Notes under the pieces: generated by a model
What the model saw: the letters and a program-made list of their open reading frames with translations, nothing else
Told to the model about the DNA's origin: nothing
Database searches by the model: none
Position numbers and translations under genes: made by a program
Shown here: positions 24,085 through 31,087 of the stretch, piece after piece
Numbering within the stretch: position 1 is the stretch's first letter
How the letters are laid out: each line of letters opens with the position of its first letter
Origin: Muribaculaceae bacterium
Lineage (GTDB): Bacteria > Bacteroidota > Bacteroidia > Bacteroidales > Muribaculaceae
DNA length: 64,000 nt
Reading direction: 5' to 3'
Assembly: GCA_017427945.1 (NCBI GenBank)
Contig: JAFRRT010000013.1
Location: forward strand, 62,001-126,000

Positions 24085-24915
24085 ATGCAAAAGCAGGAGA
24101 TAAACCAAAACGACTTCGTTTTCACCAACGACTTCAACGAATGTTGCCGTGCTGAGTATGCCGACTACTGCCTGCACATCCTGTGCCTGAGCGGGGCGGC
24201 ACGGTTTGCCGTTGGCGACACCTTATTTAATGTCATCGGCGGCGATGCCATCATCAAGTCATCGGGCAAGCCGATTACCCATGTTCACTGCTCCGAGGAT
24301 TTCCGCATTAAGGCATTGCTCATCTCGTGGCGGTTTCTTAATGCCAACACGCCGCAGAGCAGTTACAACGTGATTGGCGCGCTCTCGACCACACAGAACC
24401 CAGTGATGTCGATGCAGCAGGCCGACCTTGAGCGCTGCCTGTTGAACTTCGAGGAAATCCGTCGCCGTCTGGAACAACCCTACCATAATTTCTTTGCCGA
24501 CGTGATGCGTCGTGCGGTAGAGACGATGATTCTGGACTTCTACGATATCCATGCCCGTATGACCCATCAGAACATCGAGGGCGTCAGCCAAGCATCACGC
24601 ATCCTCCAGCGGTTTGTGACATTGCTGCAGGAGGGCTTATATAAGAAGGAACGAAGTGTTGAATACTATGCCTCGCGGCTCTTTATCACGCCCAAATACC
24701 TGAGCGAAGCCTGCGTTGCCGTCAGCGGCCATAACGCATCCTATTGGATTGAATACCACTTCTCACAAGAGTTGGCCCGTCAGTTGAACGACCGCTCAAA
24801 ACCCCTCGTTGAGATAGCCCACGAACTCAACTTCTCGTCGCCCTCTTACCTCAGCCGCTACATCAAGCGCGTCTTCGACTGCTCGCCCAGCGAGTACCGC
24901 AAGCGCCTGAAGTAG
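24085..24915 (+). CDS. AraC-family transcriptional regulator
   Basis: A 276-residue regulator starting at ATG 24085 (MQKQEINQNDFVF). An earlier in-frame ATG at 24016 would start upstream of the likely promoter. The N-terminal half resembles a cupin-like sensor domain (LCLSGAARFAVGDTLFNV). The C-terminal hundred residues are the AraC double helix-turn-helix: SVEYYASRLFITPKYLSEAC, then PLVEIAHELNFSSPSYLSRY and FDCSPSEYRKRLK. It is transcribed away from the five-gene redox operon, sharing a gap of about 137 bases. It is therefore the likely controller of that operon. The inducer is unknown. Confidence 0.87.
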   Translation: MQKQEINQNDFVFTNDFNECCRAEYADYCLHILCLSGAARFAVGDTLFNVIGGDAIIKSSGKPITHVHCSEDFRIKALLISWRFLNANTPQSSYNVIGALSTTQNPVMSMQQADLERCLLNFEEIRRRLEQPYHNFFADVMRRAVETMILDFYDIHARMTHQNIEGVSQASRILQRFVTLLQEGLYKKERSVEYYASRLFITPKYLSEACVAVSGHNASYWIEYHFSQELARQLNDRSKPLVEIAHELNFSSPSYLSRYIKRVFDCSPSEYRKRLK

Positions 24916-24971
24916 CATGACAACCCGGAGAATGTTTTGCCATGAAGCCGATGAGGAATCGGCAGGTTTGT

Positions 24972-25595
24972 CTATTTCATTCGTTTCTCGAACTTGAACA
25001 GGCCGTCTTCCTGGTCAAATTGACTTGCCATATGCGGGTCGGGGTGATGCTCGTTGAAGAACTCGACGGCATGGAAGCCGCAGCGGTTGATGTAGAAGTG
25101 GATGTTTCGGCGGTCGAAATACGGGGTGCAGGTCTCCCACAGTTCAACCTCGGGATGCCTCGTCTCAATGGCTTTCCAGATTGCCTGACCGATGCCCCTG
25201 CTCTGTACACCCACCTTCACATAAAGGAACGCCAGTTGGCCTACGGTCTTCTTCTGTCGCGACTCGGCAGAACTCATGCAAGCTTGGCTCTGCTCTCGCT
25301 GCTCCATCAGTTCACCTTCATGCATCGAGCTATCGATGGTAATGATGGCACCGCCCACACGCTGGCCGTCGGCATCGACAGCCTCGTAGGCTTCGGCGCC
25401 CTCAGCCCTCAATGACCTGTAAAAGTCCTCATCAGGCAGCACCTGCCACTGGTTGGGGTCTTTTCCATCGTCTTTATTATATGCCTGGAAACCATGCTGG
25501 AACGCTTCCTGCATCTCTTCCTTGAAAGCAACAGTGTGCTCCTCAACGAGCCGAATCAATTGTATTCTCTTTTCCATTGGATATAGAGGTTTCAT
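24972..25595 (-). CDS. GNAT-family N-acetyltransferase with in-frame palindrome insert
   Basis: A 207-residue acetyltransferase of the GNAT superfamily. The acetyl-CoA binding core is visible as LAFLYVKVGVQSRGIGQAIW (the RGIG loop), followed by LWETCTPYFDRRNIHFYINRCGF. Before the core, residues about 101-111 (EQSQACMSSAE) are encoded by a 31-base palindromic repeat that is also found in intergenic DNA at 22450. The insertion keeps the frame and falls in the loop before beta strand 4. The ATG overlaps the crcB stop as ATGA, so the two genes are translationally coupled. The substrate is unknown. Confidence 0.82.
   Translation of the reverse strand: MKPLYPMEKRIQLIRLVEEHTVAFKEEMQEAFQHGFQAYNKDDGKDPNQWQVLPDEDFYRSLRAEGAEAYEAVDADGQRVGGAIITIDSSMHEGELMEQREQSQACMSSAESRQKKTVGQLAFLYVKVGVQSRGIGQAIWKAIETRHPEVELWETCTPYFDRRNIHFYINRCGFHAVEFFNEHHPDPHMASQFDQEDGLFKFEKRMK
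25266..25296. repeat. Small imperfect palindrome, coding copy
   Basis: GGCAGAACTCATGCAAGC followed by TTGGCTCTGCTCT, with GCAGA/TCTGC ends. It is the relative of 22450-22480 (three differences in 31) and is translated inside the GNAT gene. Confidence 0.6.
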
Positions 25596-25957
25596 TTAGC
25601 TAGCCAGTAACCTAGGGCAACACAAGAGACACCAAGGACAACACTTCCTATCGCATACAGACAAAAGGCGGTAATATTGCCATTCTGTAGAAGGGTCAGT
25701 GCTTCTTTAGAGAAGGTTGAGAATGTGGTGAAACCGCCACAAAGTCCAACGGTCAAGAACAAATTGACACTTGGCGAGAAGTTGGGATGCCTGCCGGCAA
25801 AACCGCAGATTAACCCTATGATTAGACAACCAACAAGATTCACCGTGAACGTGCCCCACGGAAACACGTTATGTGACCTCATAGCTATAGCAATCAGGTA
25901 ACGCAACACGCTACCAAGAAAGCCTCCAGCCCCGATATAAAGAAGATCTTTTATCAT
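25592..25957 (-). CDS. crcB: Fluoride channel CrcB/Fluc
   Basis: A small inner-membrane fluoride exporter channel that works as an antiparallel dimer. The 121 residues contain four hydrophobic helices. Family motifs present are GGFLGSVLRYL, FPWGTFTVNLVGC and GLCGGFTTFSTFSKEA, which includes the central sodium-binding and Phe-box region. No fluoride riboswitch is possible upstream, because the likely -7 box is only about 10 bases from the ATG. It is the first gene of a pair with the GNAT gene. Confidence 0.93.
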   Translation of the reverse strand: MIKDLLYIGAGGFLGSVLRYLIAIAMRSHNVFPWGTFTVNLVGCLIIGLICGFAGRHPNFSPSVNLFLTVGLCGGFTTFSTFSKEALTLLQNGNITAFCLYAIGSVVLGVSCVALGYWLAK

Positions 25958-25966
25958 AATGCAGGT

Positions 25967-25975
25967 GCAAAGATA
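25967..25975 (-). promoter_or_regulatory. -7 promoter box of crcB
   Basis: The minus strand reads TATCTTTGC ten bases before the crcB ATG, implying a very short leader. The -33 element is weak. Confidence 0.5.
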
Positions 25976-26065
25976 CAGCTTTTTCCGAGATTTCTATGGG
26001 CTCTTCGCATAGTATTTACGCCGATTTTGGTCATGATTGAGACCAAAAATCCCCTGTTTTAGGTA

Positions 26066-26098
26066 TTGCCGCGCGTGTTATTCTCGCTGTACATTTGC
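26066..26098 (+). promoter_or_regulatory. Bacteroidota-type promoter
   Basis: TTG at 26066-26068, a 21-base spacer and TACATTTGC at 26090-26098, 24 bases before the methyltransferase ATG. Confidence 0.6.
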
Positions 26099-26122
26099 AG
26101 CCTAATATAAATCATTAAAGTT

Positions 26123-26734
26123 ATGGGATTATTAAAATCTTTTTTTACTAATTGCGCCAATCCTAAAGGACGGATGGGGCGACTGATGCTATGTTTTATG
26201 AATTTCGGTCACGCGCCGCTCACCAACTGGGGGCTGGATATTGTCGATTTTCAGGACGAATGGACCATGCTTGACATCGGCTGCGGTGGTGGTGCTACAC
26301 TGAAGAGGCTGCTCAAGAGAAGCAACGGCAGCCGGGTATATGGTATCGATATCTCGGAGGAGAGCGTAGCAAAGGCACGCAAGGTGAATGACGCACTGCT
26401 CGGCAAACGGGTGTTTGTGACACAAGGTTCTGCCGAGAAACTGCCTTACGACGATGGCCTGTTCGACCTCGTGACTGCGGTCGAGACGGTCTATTTCTGG
26501 CCCAGCCTGCCCGACTGCCTACAAGAGGTGCACAGGGTGCTGAAGCCGGGCGGTAGTTTTGCCATCATGGTGGAAGTGCTGGAGGCGGACTCTAAGTGGA
26601 CAGACCTTTGTGAGGGCATGACCGCCTATACACCAGAGCAGTTGAAAGACTTGCTCGACGAAGCGGGATTCATCCAGACGGGAATCCACCGAAAGAAACC
26701 GTCATACGCCACTATCCTCGGCGTAAAGCCATAA
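26123..26734 (+). CDS. Class I SAM-dependent methyltransferase
   Basis: A 203-residue Rossmann-fold methyltransferase of the UbiE/type 11 kind. Motif I is MLDIGCGGGATLK, the acidic end of strand 2 is YGIDISEE, and the motif IV/post-I region is FDLVTAVETVYFWPSL, with the family marker EVHRVLKPGG. No signal peptide is present. The substrate is not deducible. It heads a plus-strand group with an ECF S-component-like membrane protein and a second methyltransferase. Confidence 0.85.
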   Translation: MGLLKSFFTNCANPKGRMGRLMLCFMNFGHAPLTNWGLDIVDFQDEWTMLDIGCGGGATLKRLLKRSNGSRVYGIDISEESVAKARKVNDALLGKRVFVTQGSAEKLPYDDGLFDLVTAVETVYFWPSLPDCLQEVHRVLKPGGSFAIMVEVLEADSKWTDLCEGMTAYTPEQLKDLLDEAGFIQTGIHRKKPSYATILGVKP

Positions 26735-26755
26735 CTATGCACACAATTAAAAACT

Positions 26756-27310
26756 ATGAGCAAAATCAGCTATTTACGGACTTTGGGCTTTGCGGCCCTT
26801 TATGTAGTGACCATCTTCATGACCGCTTTTCTGGGATTTCTTGCCCCCTGGGCTTGGGTTTTCTTTCCTGTTGTTACAGCCCTGATAGGGGCCTTATCCT
26901 ATTATTGCACAGCTATTAGATGGCAAAAGTTTGGAGTAGGCACATTACTCGCTGTTGCCCTTGCTGCCTTCCTGCTGGCAGTTGGCGAGTGCGACCTGTC
27001 AAAAGCCCTACTGATGCTGTTGTCTGGCGTGTTGTCTGATGTTGTCCGACATCTCATCGGTTATGCCACATTGAAAGGACAGTCGTTAGCTTATCCCGTA
27101 TTATCAATAGGTGTCATTGCCTGGATTCTGCCGCTGTGGACTCGCACGGAATGGTATTACCAGGGTGCCACCGAAGAAATTGGGGTTGACTACGCAAACG
27201 GATTAATGACGTTTGCCAGTCCTTGGTGGCTTCTGGCTGTTGTACTGACGACAGCCGTGGCTGGATTTTTGGGCATCAGGTTTGCTTCAAAGGTTATCAA
27301 GTCAAAATAA
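26756..27310 (+). CDS. Integral membrane protein, MptD/Trep_Strep-type ECF S-component-like
   Basis: A 184-residue protein with about five to six hydrophobic segments (for example ALYVVTIFMTAFLGFLAPWA and WWLLAVVLTTAVAGFLGIRF). Overall length, topology and the GVLSDVVRHLIGY segment resemble the Trep_Strep/MptD family of substrate-binding membrane subunits of ECF transporters. No ECF ATPase or T-component gene is nearby, so it would have to share a general energising module encoded elsewhere. The ligand is unknown. It begins 21 bases after the methyltransferase stop. Confidence 0.55.
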   Translation: MSKISYLRTLGFAALYVVTIFMTAFLGFLAPWAWVFFPVVTALIGALSYYCTAIRWQKFGVGTLLAVALAAFLLAVGECDLSKALLMLLSGVLSDVVRHLIGYATLKGQSLAYPVLSIGVIAWILPLWTRTEWYYQGATEEIGVDYANGLMTFASPWWLLAVVLTTAVAGFLGIRFASKVIKSK

Positions 27311-27374
27311 CCTTGCAACCTGGTTGCGCTCAGTCTGGTGTGCCTTTGCACACACAAACGAAAGCAAAACGATT

Positions 27375-28037
27375 ATGGCAGACAGAATCAAGAAATCATA
27401 CAAGTTTAGTAAACGTTTCTATGACGATGCGCTTACGCAGAGCAAATGGTGGAGCCGCTTGTATTTCAAGTGGCTGTGGGGCGGAGTCGATGACAACCGG
27501 ATTGCCGACGCAGTCTTGGGTTACATCCCTGATGACTTCTCGGGACGGCTGCTTGACGTCCCCGTCGGCACGGCTGTGTTCACGGCCGAAAAGTATGGCC
27601 GCCTTACTCAAGCCGACATCACTTGTGTGGACTATAGCCGAGACATGTTGGAACAAGCCGAAAGACGGTTCCGTGAAGCCAACATCAGCAATATCAAGAC
27701 TATGCAAGGCGATGTGGGCGCACTGCCGTTCAATGACGGTACGTTCGACATTGTGCTTTGCATGAACGGGCTTCATGTGTTCCCCGACAAGTACAAGGCA
27801 TACGACGAAATCCTCCGCACCTTGAAGACGGGCGGCAAGCTGCTGGCCTGCTTCTACATTGCAGGCGAGAAAAAGACCGCCGATTGGCTTGCCAAAACCG
27901 TCATGACGCGCATGAGCTGGTTCACGCCGCCTTTCGACACCGTCGATGATGTGCGGCGCCGACTGGAACCAAACTATGAGATTCTTGATTTCCAAGTGGA
28001 GGGTGCTATGCTTTATTTCAGGGCAAAAAAGAAGTGA
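27375..28037 (+). CDS. Class I SAM-dependent methyltransferase
   Basis: A second methyltransferase of 220 residues from ATG 27375 (MADRIKKSYKFSKRFYDD). An upstream in-frame ATG at 27282 lies inside the previous gene and is unlikely. SAM-binding motif I reads RLLDVPVGTAVFT, which lacks the usual GxGxG glycines (PVGTA). ITCVDYSRDML and FDIVLCMNGLHVFPD follow, and then EILRTLKTGGKLLACFYI. It is not a close copy of the methyltransferase at 26123. The substrate is unknown. A degraded trxB fragment begins directly after its stop. Confidence 0.82.
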   Translation: MADRIKKSYKFSKRFYDDALTQSKWWSRLYFKWLWGGVDDNRIADAVLGYIPDDFSGRLLDVPVGTAVFTAEKYGRLTQADITCVDYSRDMLEQAERRFREANISNIKTMQGDVGALPFNDGTFDIVLCMNGLHVFPDKYKAYDEILRTLKTGGKLLACFYIAGEKKTADWLAKTVMTRMSWFTPPFDTVDDVRRRLEPNYEILDFQVEGAMLYFRAKKK

Positions 28038-28041
28038 TGTG

Positions 28042-28293
28042 GATACGATACTGATTGGATTGTTTGTACCGATGCTTGGCATCGTGCTCGGCTCGACAAT
28101 GGTGTTCCTGAACGGCCAGATTTACCTTGATGAGTAAGGCTACATCAAGTTGACAAGTCATAACACCGCTACCAATGTCGAGGGCATCTTTGCCGCTGGC
28201 GACGTCGCCGACCTGCACTACCGTCAGGCCATCATAGCAGCCGCAGCAGGCTACCGAGCCGCCATCGATGTGAAACACTACATATCACAATAA
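28042..28293 (+). pseudogene. trxB: Remnant of thioredoxin reductase (C-terminal third)
   Basis: The translation in this frame matches only the C-terminal part of TrxB: FLNGQIYLDE, a stop (TAA at 28135-28137) where Asn is expected, then GYIKLTSHNTATNVEGIFAA and GDVADLHYRQAIIAAAAGYR to a normal end. The FAD-binding GDVAD motif survives, but the N-terminal FAD domain and CxxC active site are missing. The piece before FLNGQ has drifted beyond a readable GHxPNT motif. It begins within a few bases of the methyltransferase stop. This is a 5'-deleted, nonsense-mutated relic next to the island boundary. Confidence 0.8.
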
Positions 28294-28450
28294 TTTTGTC
28301 CTCATTCTTATAAAGAACGACGCAAAGGCTCTGAATATCTTTGAAATAGACATTATTTTCCAATATAAAATCTATCAATCCCCAAATTTGACTAAAATCA
28401 ATTACCCTATGCCGAAAACAGTGGGTTCAAGAGCAGGGTCTTAAAAAGAA
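28294..28450. other. AT-rich spacer without a recognised feature
   Basis: Between the trxB remnant and the duplicated tmRNA end I see no gene, promoter or hairpin that can be supported. Confidence 0.5.
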
Positions 28451-28506
28451 TAAAAATAAGTCGCTGATATTCAGCGACTTAAGTCGGTGGAGCTGGAGGG
28501 GCTTGA
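28451..28506 (-). repeat. Duplicate of tmRNA 3' end and terminator (att-like)
   Basis: About 56 bases match 35389-35444 with four differences. They include the tmRNA acceptor/T-arm end (GGTGGAGCTGGAGGGG on the plus strand) and its terminator hairpin (AAGTCGCTGA/TCAGCGACTT, loop TAT instead of ATA). It is in the same orientation as the real tmRNA end and lies 6.94 kb from it. A direct repeat of a tmRNA 3' end is the usual footprint of site-specific integration. Confidence 0.75.
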
Positions 28507-28508
28507 GA

Positions 28509-28550
28509 ATGATATGACTTTTTAATACTTGATGTTATATTTTAATGATT
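28509..28550. repeat. Two-part repeat, segment A (copy 2)
   Basis: Relative of 15262-15304. Here it is followed after only 20 bases by segment B. Confidence 0.6.
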
Positions 28551-28570
28551 TTCAGCGGGTTATGAGATTT

Positions 28571-28668
28571 TGATTAAAATGTCACATCAGCAACTATGCT
28601 TATTATATCACAAAAGGGGGGAATACAAAACGGCCTTTATTCCCCCTTTTGTGTCCGTAGAAAATCAT
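28571..28668. repeat. Two-part repeat, segment B (copy 2), with hairpin
   Basis: Relative of 17043-17143. It contains a stem of CACAAAAGGGGG with CCCCCTTTTGTG (28609-28653), with AATA/TATT continuing inside past a one-base G bulge. The hairpin could stop the minus-strand operon ending at 28799. Confidence 0.65.
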
Positions 28669-28798
28669 TTACTGGTTGCCCATGAAAATCTAAAGGCGGA
28701 TTACTATTACAGGAAATCTGCACTTTACTAACTTTTTAGACATGAATCTAATTATTTGGCTCTAACAGAGCCCTCATTAAGGGTCTTTTTTTATTACG

Positions 28799-31009
28799 TT
28801 ATGCGTAGCTGTGCATGCCTCCGAGGATGAAATTGACGCCGAAGTAGGTGATGAGAACGCTAAGGAAGGCGATGATGCAGTAGCCGTGGAAAAACATGGG
28901 TTTGCTGAACAACTTCAGTGATTGGTTGTGCAGGGGCAAAGCATAGACAATGAGCGTGATCAGTGCCCATGTTTCTTTGGGATCCCAACTCCAGTAAGTT
29001 CCCCATGAAACATTGGCCCATACAGCACCGATGAACACACCTGCAGTCAAAAGAAAAACGGCAGGATAGAGAATGACCTGCCCCACAACGTGCAGACGCT
29101 CAACCATGGCTTGGTCACGACGAACCGTGAACGCCAGCACTCCTCCCAACATAAGGAAGGCCAGCAGGGCATAAGCGACCATAATGACCGCGACATGGAT
29201 GCTCAGCAGCGGTGAGGCAAGCACGGGCATCAACTGGGTAATCTGCGGGTTGCTCTCGCCGAAGGATGCCACCATCAATGCCAGTCCTGCTGTGAGAATA
29301 CCGAACGGCAGAATCAGCATCAGTTTTCTGTGGGATAACAGGGTCAGCGCCATCGTCGCCCATGCCATGAACTGCATGGTTTCAAATCCGTTGCTCATGG
29401 GCACATGGCCACTGATAATCCAGCGCAGGATGAGTGCGGTAGTGAGGTAAGCCAGCGAGAGGGCAAGAATGACAATGGCTGCAATCCTTACCCCTCGCGG
29501 CAACCGCTGCGAACGTGCCACACAGCGGCATGTGATGATGAACAGGATGATGCCTAGGGTGGCTAGTGCCATCGACAACGGGCGATCCCATTCCATGCTG
29601 TTGTACAGTTTTTCAGCCCTGAATGCGGTGTCGCTGGGCAGCATGTCACCGCATTCTTTGGTCTGATACTTCTTGAGTTTGGTTATGAATTGGTTTGCTC
29701 CGTTCCAGTCTTGTGCGCTGACCATCTCATAGAGATAGTCCATGCCGTTGCGCAGGAATAGCCATTTGCCGTCGTCAATGTCGTGTGGTACTTCTAGCGA
29801 GCCGTGGCTGTACCATTCGAGTTTGCCGCCATGATTGAGAGGGAACAGTTTTATCATAGTGCCTGCTGCGACCATGTTGGCTATCTGGTAACGCTCGTCG
29901 GATTCGCCCAAGGCGCGTATGGTGGCCTGGTCATCGACGGCCTGCAGGCTGTCGATGGCTTGCTGAATCTTTCCGGTTGAAACCGTACGGTAGAAGTCCT
30001 CGAGCGAGGCATACTTGCCATCTATACCCAAAAGGCGTCGCACGTTGCCGTTTTTCACCTTAATCATCGGCTCGTCTTTCCAGTCATCATAGTAGAATAT
30101 CCATCCTGATGCCACCTGCTCGGCAGTGAGACCTTTATAGGTTGTTTTACCGCAGAGTTTTGCCGTGAACTGGCGGGCAAACGTCTGGAACGGGCAGATG
30201 CGATTGTTGTGAAGTATGTACAGGTTACCCATATTGTCAGCGACATCGCGTGGCAGTGTGCGGGGTTGGGCACTTGCCGTGAAAGTGGCTGTAAGGAACA
30301 GAATCACAGCCAAAGTGCCACGTTTGAGTAGGGGGTGGCGTAGCAGTGCCCTGAAAGCCGTCCTGCGGTCAATAAGCACGGCAATCATGCCCGCGAGTAG
30401 CAGACCATAGCCCACGTAAGTCACACCGATGCCCCACGGGTCATGCGCCACGGTGAAGACAGCCCCGCGTCCCTCAGCGTCATAGCCTGACTGGTAGAAG
30501 CGGTAACCGCGATGGGAGAAAACCTTGTTCATAGAGACTGTTCCCGTTACGGTCGTGCCGTCGGCATCATTGATTTGGATACGGCTCACAAAGTCCATCG
30601 GTGACGGCGTGCCGGGATAGGTCTGGATATCGAAGGACTCGAGTGTGACCGTGAACGGCAGCGTGTGGCGGGTGCCGTCGGTTGTGGTGAAAACATCGAT
30701 GGCTTGATCATTCATCACCTGCATCTTACCATGCAGGGCCGTGAACCAAGTGATGCCCGCACCACACAGGATGATCAGCAGTGCAAGGTGGAGCAACATT
30801 ACCGCAGGCCGTTTCCATATCCTGCGCAACAGCATGTAGCACAGCCCAGAAACCGCAATGGCTGTCCATAACGCCACAAAGGCGATGTTGTCATAAAACC
30901 AGGCTCTTGCCGCTGGCGTTCCATTGGTTTTCTCTACCACAGTGGCTGTTGCCAATACTGCAAGCATGACGATAAGGCACCCAAAGGATATGCGTTTCAA
31001 TGTTTTCAT
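28799..31009 (-). CDS. Cytochrome c biogenesis protein, fused CcsB/ResB-CcsA (System II)
   Basis: This 736-residue inner-membrane haem-ligation enzyme attaches haem to CxxCH motifs of exported cytochromes. The N-terminal part has ResB-like helices and a periplasmic domain (about residues 1-480). The C-terminal part is CcsA-like, with the haem-handling WWD-type motif WGTYWSWDPKETW. Helix histidines lie in HVAVIMVAYALL and in the final helix region (YALPLHNQSLKLF). It is the last gene of the porin-imelysin-DHOR operon, 78 bases after the di-haem protein, which is its obvious client. Fused CcsBA is known in Bacteroidota and epsilonproteobacteria. Confidence 0.88.
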   Translation of the reverse strand: MKTLKRISFGCLIVMLAVLATATVVEKTNGTPAARAWFYDNIAFVALWTAIAVSGLCYMLLRRIWKRPAVMLLHLALLIILCGAGITWFTALHGKMQVMNDQAIDVFTTTDGTRHTLPFTVTLESFDIQTYPGTPSPMDFVSRIQINDADGTTVTGTVSMNKVFSHRGYRFYQSGYDAEGRGAVFTVAHDPWGIGVTYVGYGLLLAGMIAVLIDRRTAFRALLRHPLLKRGTLAVILFLTATFTASAQPRTLPRDVADNMGNLYILHNNRICPFQTFARQFTAKLCGKTTYKGLTAEQVASGWIFYYDDWKDEPMIKVKNGNVRRLLGIDGKYASLEDFYRTVSTGKIQQAIDSLQAVDDQATIRALGESDERYQIANMVAAGTMIKLFPLNHGGKLEWYSHGSLEVPHDIDDGKWLFLRNGMDYLYEMVSAQDWNGANQFITKLKKYQTKECGDMLPSDTAFRAEKLYNSMEWDRPLSMALATLGIILFIITCRCVARSQRLPRGVRIAAIVILALSLAYLTTALILRWIISGHVPMSNGFETMQFMAWATMALTLLSHRKLMLILPFGILTAGLALMVASFGESNPQITQLMPVLASPLLSIHVAVIMVAYALLAFLMLGGVLAFTVRRDQAMVERLHVVGQVILYPAVFLLTAGVFIGAVWANVSWGTYWSWDPKETWALITLIVYALPLHNQSLKLFSKPMFFHGYCIIAFLSVLITYFGVNFILGGMHSYA

Positions 31010-31087
31010 CTGGAAAGACTGAAAGGTGGAGAGCGGTTAAACCGACCCTCCACCCGAATTATACTATATGAAGAGTTGTTATAGCCA

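Noticed and set aside
25958-26122. Fluoride riboswitch upstream of crcB
   Set aside because: The -7 box is about 10 bases from the ATG, leaving no room for the aptamer, and no fluoride-switch core sequence is seen.
28741-28798. A separate plus-strand terminator (GAGCCCTCATTAAGGGTCTTTTTTT)
   Set aside because: The stem has a bulge and no intact plus-strand gene ends nearby; it may be a relic from trxB, too weak to list as a feature.
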